DNA from: Cordia subcordata
Lineage: Eukaryota > Streptophyta > Magnoliopsida > Boraginales > Cordiaceae
Assembly (NCBI GenBank): GCA_028554755.1
Contig: JAPTOF010000003.1
Span: 22,442,501-22,506,500, forward strand
Direction of reading: 5' to 3'
Length of the DNA: 64,000 bases
The position numbers and the translations under genes were made by a program. Positions 58,684-64,000 of the stretch are shown one piece after another. The notes under the pieces are model-generated. The model saw nothing but the letters and a program-made list of their open reading frames with translations, did not search any database and was not told the DNA's origin. Numbering within the stretch: position 1 is the first letter of the stretch; the number at the start of each line of letters is the position of its first letter.

Positions 58684-58913
58684 GGGCTGGTTTGGATTGG
58701 CATTTTTTAAAAGCGTTTTTTTTAACAGTTTTTGAAAAGTAATTTTTTTTTAGAAGCTGAAAATTCTGGCTTCTAAAAAAAGCTGTATTTGAGTTTTTTT
58801 TCAGAGTTTCATCTTTTTTGGAAATCAAATCAAATAATTATTGCAAATTTAATAAAACTTTTTCAGAAAAGAAAGTACTTTTTTTCTGAATAAAAGTCAA
58901 TCCAAACAGGCCC
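58684..58913. mobile_element. GTTTGGATT-end MITE, 230 bp
   Basis: The left end GGGCTGGTTTGGATTGGC pairs with the right end GTCAATCCAAACAGGCCC. It shares most of its sequence with 50786-51017, including AGCTGAAAATTCTGGCTTCT. TAT flanks both sides, a possible 3-bp target duplication. Confidence 0.8.
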
Positions 58914-60613
58914 TATATACTAGATAAACTGAAACATGTAGCAAAAATCATATTTGTATAAGATCAGTATTCAAACATATTTAGTTACATTTCTTGAAAT
59001 TTTTATAAACAAAACATTGTATCACAACACTGTGTCCTAATTTTAGAAATGTGGGGCGTTAGTCATGTCTGTATTTATACCTTCGTTTTTTTTTTTTTCT
59101 TTTTTTAATTTATGTTTTCTCTTTGGTCGAAACTTTAGCATATACAATGACTCGGTCTATCACCTAGAGAACTGAGATCCCAATAACACCAAATTGGTAA
59201 CTTTCTGACGAAGAAGAGAAACTAATGACATATAAAGCTAAAGTCAAAAAAAAAAAAAAAAAGAAAAGCAAATGCTTTATGTATTTCTCATTAGATTAAG
59301 TATGAAATTTTTGACTTCCTGCCTCCACTGAACCATGTAGCTTATTGGTGTTAGTTTCACTCGATGCCAAGAACAGGAAGGACAAAAAGGAAAATAAAAA
59401 ATGTAATTCCAATTCCAGAACTTCAGTTCACTAATGTTATGCAATGAAAAGATCAAGTATTATAGTAACAAATGATGGATTTGGATTTTCTCGTAATGAT
59501 TATAAGAGATTTTTAACATATGCTAAAATAATTTGGATAATTAACTTCCATTAAACTTAGTAATGTTATGAAGGAATACATTGGGAGAATTCTATAAATA
59601 TTCCTTATTATTTACAAAAAGCCTCAGTATAATTCTTGTTAGTTAAAAAGTAACATATTTGGTTCTCAATGATTGCAACAAAAATTAATTTGATCCATAT
59701 TGTTCCAAAAATAGTCTACTTGATCCTTAATATTTAGAGAAAGTGTCAATTTTCATCTTCATTAGTTGGTCAAATGACCTGTCATGTAACTATTCTGAAG
59801 TCTAAAATAGAGATCAATTAGCTCACCTTATTATGATATTTAGAACCAAATTGGTTACTTGTAAAATAAATAAGGACCAGACTAACACTTTTTGATTATA
59901 TTAAGGATTAAATAGGTTATTTTTTAAATAATAAAGACCAAATTGACATTTTATGTAGACTATAAGAATCATTTATGAAATTTAGTTAAATATACGTGAT
60001 GAAATTAAATTGGTACACGAAATTCTTGCTATGCTCAATGACTCTCGTTCAGCAAAAGGCTAATTTGGTACACGGAACACTAATTATGAATACATTTGGA
60101 ACAGAGTCGGACGTATTATTCCCTCCTAAAATATCATGTGAAAAATGTCCGGTCAAAGTGACTACCATTTGGGAAGAGCACGCTGTGGAAGAGCACGCTG
60201 AGGAAGAGGAACAAGCAAGTACTTTCTGGCAAACTTACAGAGCGAAAGGAAAACAAAGAAACTGCAAAAAATTTCTTCTTTCATGTTGATAAAAAATAGT
60301 GGGGGTGGTACAAAATATAGTCGAAGGACCAAGAAAAGACCCTTTGGTCCCCTCAGATTCTAACAACCCTTCTACTCTACAAAGCAAAAAATGCAATATA
60401 AGCAAGAAAGTAGGAAAAAGTGGAGCAAAGTGGTCACAAGATCTGAGGGCTTGTCTTTCTTTTGAAATAAATAGTGACAATCCCAATCTTCCTACTATCA
60501 TAACCCACGTCTCCATTAACATCTCAACCGCCCCTGCAACTTCTCCTACTAATTCCAAAAGCCTCACTGTTGCTTCACTAATCTTCAATTTGTTCATCAC
60601 TAAATCGCAAAAA
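58914..60613. other. Intergenic and OFP5-type leader
   Basis: A diverged foldback repeat covers about 59625-59960: arms with AACATATTTGGTTCTCAAT and TAGAACCAAATTGGTTACTT, plus inverted TTGATCCTTAATAT/ATTAAGGATTAAAT. The last few hundred bases before 60614 are probably the OFP leader. The frame stays open upstream of the chosen start to 60299 without another ATG, which I take as chance. Confidence 0.45.
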
Positions 60614-61804
60614 ATGAAGTGGGGTAAAAAGAAATCTTCTTTGATCAGCCATGTATTTTCTGCTTCTTGGCTGAAAAAGCTGAAGCTGAAGAGTTCCAGA
60701 AGAGATGAGCCTGGAAAATGTAAAGTGAAGCAGAAAGATGTATCGCCTTGCAGTTCATCACTGCCTGGAAATTGGAAACAGGGTCGATTTTATAGCGGAA
60801 TCGATGATCTTTACTGGAGGCTTTCGTTTGGAGACGATGAGTTCGAAGAGGAAAAGAGCACAGGAGGCGTAAATTCTCTCTGGTATGATTCAGATGATGA
60901 GCTTGGGGCTCCATTGTCTAGTTGCAGTAGGCCAAGGACGCGAAGCGAAGACAGCCAAAGGTTCAAACTCATGGTTCCAGAGAGGAGAAAGATGAGAACA
61001 ATGGAATACAAGCCAGGAATTATGCAGGAAAAGAATGGTTCCAAGAGAGCACGGAAGGGAAGAGCCATGGTGGATCAAGAACCGAGAGCATCGAATCGAA
61101 GAGCTCCGAAAGGGAAAAAAGCAGACATAGCAGAAGAGGATGCATTACAATCAGCAGAGAGAGATACTTTTGAAACCATACCATGGAGAAAAATTCAAAT
61201 GAAAGATGAATTTCAGAAGTCAAGAGCATTCAAGTCAAGGAGGCAGCGAAGCCTTTCTTGCCCCAGCTACAATTTCAGGGCAATCAGAGAAAAATCTCTG
61301 TCTGAATCTGCAGAACAAGAAGAAATCAATACATTTTCTGATGATGAACTCAGTTCAAAGACGAAAAAGTCACAAGTCATGAAAACCAAACAGACGATGT
61401 TGGAAAACACGGCGCCGCGGGGAAAATCTGCGCATGTAAGAAGGGGGAAGGCGTCAAGAACTGCAATCAAGAACGAGTGCAAAATCAGGGCGATCGAGGA
61501 GATGAAGAAAGCAAAGAAGATGAAGGAGAGAAGAGTCGGGTGCAAAACAGCCTTCGATAGTTATGCTGTGGTGAAGAGTTCATATGATCCCCAACAAGAC
61601 TTTAGAGATTCCATGGTGGAAATGATCATCGAGAAAGGGATCAAACGGCCAGAAGAGCTTGAAGAGCTCTTGGTTTGTTACCTCAACGTCAACTGCGGGG
61701 AGTACCATGATCTCATCATCAAAGTCTTCCGACAAGTGTGGTTTGAGCTGAACCAAGTATATTTTGGACGGAATTTACATAATGAATGTTCTTGTCATCA
61801 TTAA
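60614..61804 (+). CDS. OFP5: OVATE family protein, OFP5 type (transcriptional co-repressor)
   Basis: A single exon of 396 residues starts at the ATG of [20 protein letters not shown], matching the conserved N-terminus of Arabidopsis OFP5 (MRWGRKK…). The middle is polar, Lys/Arg/Ser-rich, with likely nuclear-targeting clusters. [15 protein letters not shown] sequence and [20 protein letters not shown] lead into the C-terminal OVATE domain (about residues 322-388: [38 protein letters not shown]). OVATE proteins bind TALE homeodomain factors such as BLH and KNOX proteins and repress transcription; OFP5 acts with BLH1-KNAT3 in embryo sac development, and relatives shape fruit and organs. A short tail ([14 protein letters not shown]) follows the domain. 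No introns, as usual for the family. Confidence 0.92.
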   Translation: MKWGKKKSSLISHVFSASWLKKLKLKSSRRDEPGKCKVKQKDVSPCSSSLPGNWKQGRFYSGIDDLYWRLSFGDDEFEEEKSTGGVNSLWYDSDDELGAPLSSCSRPRTRSEDSQRFKLMVPERRKMRTMEYKPGIMQEKNGSKRARKGRAMVDQEPRASNRRAPKGKKADIAEEDALQSAERDTFETIPWRKIQMKDEFQKSRAFKSRRQRSLSCPSYNFRAIREKSLSESAEQEEINTFSDDELSSKTKKSQVMKTKQTMLENTAPRGKSAHVRRGKASRTAIKNECKIRAIEEMKKAKKMKERRVGCKTAFDSYAVVKSSYDPQQDFRDSMVEMIIEKGIKRPEELEELLVCYLNVNCGEYHDLIIKVFRQVWFELNQVYFGRNLHNECSCHH

Positions 61805-63271
61805 TTAATGTTTAAATGTTAATGAATATTTTATGAAATTGGACATAATATGCTACATTACTAGAATTGGAGCTGTTTATTTCTATTGAATTGCATTAAT
61901 GGTTGTAGGGGATGAGAAGTAATAGAATATGAAGCACTTGCCAATTTGTAAAATGTGCAAGAATATTCAGTCCACAATTCAAGAAGATCATGTAAAAAAG
62001 TCCATATCATATGTACGACTTAAGAATTGGGTTGAGTCGTTAGGCCCCTAATGACGTTTCTCTCATTCTCTATAGAAGAACAATCGTCCTCTTCTTTCCT
62101 ATTAGACAAAATATAGATATCTAGGAGAGAGACTAATCAGTTAACAAAAATTTTGAAATCAAATCTTAAAGTGACCTACACAAGTAAACAAGTAGTTTTT
62201 TCCCCTATAATTCTCAATCGCATATATTATTGTATTCATAAATTTTATTTTCCTAACAAGATGTTGCATCATCAAGCAAAACTTTAAGGATTTTGCTTTT
62301 GAATAGTCATACAATTATACAGTAGATAGCAAAATGAACTTCAAAATTCTGGTTGTGGAGTAACTAACACAATTAAGGAAAAAAGAAAAACAGATCACAT
62401 GTTTTTTGCGTGCGGGACTTTATTTTATTTTATTTTCTTTGAGGTTAATCTTTTTCACAATTGAAGTGAGGTTATCAAACTTTTTTTCCATTTAAATGAT
62501 CGAGCAATGGATTGGCTCGCTATCAACCTATTCTCTAATTAGGGTTAGGCTTCGAGGACATCACCCCATAAGAGACGTGGGCTGGGTCCATAAGCCTCTC
62601 ATCATTGCGAATCAATCATTAAAAGCTTTCTTCTCTCTTAAATCAATTACAGATTTTTCAGAACTTTAAACACTAATTTCATTGATGAGCCTTTTCAAAT
62701 CTATGGTTTCCGGACCTAGAAATTCTAAATGAATTTTATATTTTAATAAAGTACTATTAAACACAAAAAGTTAGATTTACAAATGAATTCCACAAAATTT
62801 CGTGAAATTCATTTGCTCCAAACAATCTGTTAATTGAGCTAGTGAGATGTGAAATTTCTTCTTACATTCAGATATTAATCACCAACCTTTTCTCAATCGA
62901 CATGGAATAACCAATACAGAACTACAATTTGTAAAAGAAATTATGTCAAGGGTAACAATTCACCAGCGTGTATTGAAAGATATAAACACATTTTAGTCCT
63001 TTCTCTTAAGAAAAAAAGAAATTTACCTTTTTAGAGACAATTTTTTTGTCCCCATTTAGAAATGGTATGATTGGTATCTATTCTACAAACAGATTTCTTA
63101 TTTTTACAACAAACAGAATGATGCCATCTCTAAGTTGATAAAATGGAAAAAATTATTTCAAATATATTTTTTGTCGCATTTTTGTATTTATTTTGTGTCA
63201 CATATTGTTTGGTCACTAATCACAAATTATAGTATGCACCCTTGTCACCATACTCTCTCTCAAGCAATATG
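61805..63271. other. OFP5-type 3' flank and intergenic DNA, no gene recognised
   Basis: AT-rich, without an ORF of note. The 3' UTR end was not assigned. Confidence 0.5.
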
Positions 63272-63935
63272 TGTTAGGAAATAAAGCACCAAATGCAATG
63301 AATTTGTGCAAAAATCAACGGTTATAAAAATGTAAGGAAATTAAAAATACAATTAAATATAATATAATACTTACAAACTTTAAAGACACAAGCAAATAAC
63401 TTTAAAAAAAAAAGGAAATGCCGAGGCCTGAATATCTTCAGTTTCCTTAAGACCTTATCGCCTCGCTACGGTCCTTACGGATAAAGGCGACTGTCTCCCA
63501 GGATTCAACGGCAGTATTTCTACAATAGTAGCACTCCAAATTGTAGAAAAGGCAAACCAAAATAATGTTAACTCTCTCTTTCAAGGAAACTCTAATGCTC
63601 TAGTTTTAGTATGTAAAAATGAATGTAGAGAAAAGATTATTTTGCAAAATAACTTACGCGCTATTTATAGATAACAAGATGTCTATTCGGAAAAGCTATG
63701 CCAACTCTTCATGCCAAGGGATGTGTCCTTTAGTCTGGAAAAGTTATAACTCGTAATTTGTAAGGTTATAACTCTTAGTTTGGAAATGTTGCACCCTTAG
63801 AATTTAATTTTAAAAATTAAATTAAATTCTATTAAATTTAATTTTTGAAATATAATACATCTTTCCAAACATTATCTCAATTTCTCATTCACTATTTCTT
63901 TGAGTTAATTTAGAATTAAACTCAATTTACTAACA
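63272..63935 (-). mobile_element. Copia-like LTR in minus orientation; element continues off the right edge
   Basis: Read on the minus strand, the LTR starts TGTTAGTAAATTGAG and ends TTTATTTCCTAACA, with TGTTAG…CTAACA termini and a length of 664 bp. Directly upstream in that orientation is CATGTAGGGGAT (63936-63947), a polypurine tract, so this is the 3' LTR and the internal region lies to the right, past base 64000. A consensus TATA box, CTATAAATAG (63661-63670), is present inside. A conserved-looking block at 63421-63515 (CCTTATCGCCTCGCTACGGT) resembles LTRs I have seen in other dicots, but the family is not named. A solo LTR with a remnant of tract is possible. Confidence 0.7.
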
Positions 63936-64000
63936 ATCCCCTACATGAATGAGAATTGGCATATCAAAATGTAGATGAAATGCTGACACCTAGAGAGAGT

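Noticed and set aside
59996..60289. 97-codon ORF just before the OFP5-type gene
   Set aside because: No domain. The Glu-rich part is a short tandem of GAGCACGCT-type units; it is likely leader or chance.
60299..60613. In-frame extension upstream of the OFP5-type start
   Set aside because: It begins with GTG, contains no ATG before 60614, and the family N-terminus starts exactly at MKWGKK.
1..64000. CRISPR array, operon, prophage or prokaryotic defence system
   Set aside because: No spaced direct-repeat array was seen. The genes are intron-bearing plant genes with no bacterial features.

Overview
The window is nuclear DNA from a flowering plant, most likely a eudicot. It is AT-rich and has long intergenic tracts full of microsatellites and small transposons. 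Its genes have canonical GT-AG introns, and every recognisable product belongs to a land-plant family. The species cannot be named from the sequence alone.

Six genes can be supported. (1) The first exon of an ERD2-type K/HDEL receptor lies at the left edge on the minus strand (344-434), and the rest of that gene is outside the window. (2) A six-exon STICHEL-like gene, with the AAA+ fold of DNA polymerase III gamma/tau, runs 15418-28801 on the plus strand. It encodes 1183 residues when the exons are joined. (3) An intronless PUB17-type U-box/ARM E3 ubiquitin ligase lies at 39802-41982 (+). (4) A two-exon class A-like heat-shock factor lies at 46143-47518 (-). The near-invariant DNA-contacting arginine of its recognition helix is a tyrosine. 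(5) A four-exon gene for a secreted plant protein of unknown function, resembling what I recall as the DUF7705 family, lies at 49358-52396 (-). (6) An intronless OVATE family protein of the OFP5 type lies at 60614-61804 (+). Neighbours are unrelated in function, as is usual in plants, and nothing suggests an operon, a biosynthetic cluster or a defence island.

The rest is accessory DNA. The best-supported elements are: a 646-bp hAT-like element with an exact 8-bp target duplication (6803-7448); a 273-bp miniature LTR retrotransposon with a primer-binding site complementary to initiator tRNA-Met (7931-8203); a 749-bp long-arm Mutator-type element with an exact 9-bp duplication (31843-32591); two copies of one Tourist-like family (30767-31524 and 55901-56674); a foldback element with an exact 8-bp duplication (44295-44632); a second foldback with arms of about 200 bp (13265-13982); nested miniature elements filling intron 2 of the secreted-protein gene; and a 664-bp Copia-like LTR in minus orientation at the right edge, with a TATA box and polypurine tract.

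The finding with the most biological interest is the altered heat-shock factor. Other leads are an overlapping upstream ORF at the PUB17 start and an unexplained antisense coding-like fragment in intron 1 of the STICHEL-like gene. I found no CRISPR array, rRNA, tRNA or prokaryotic-type system. Exon joins were made by eye from splice motifs and remembered family sequences. No alignment or database search was run.
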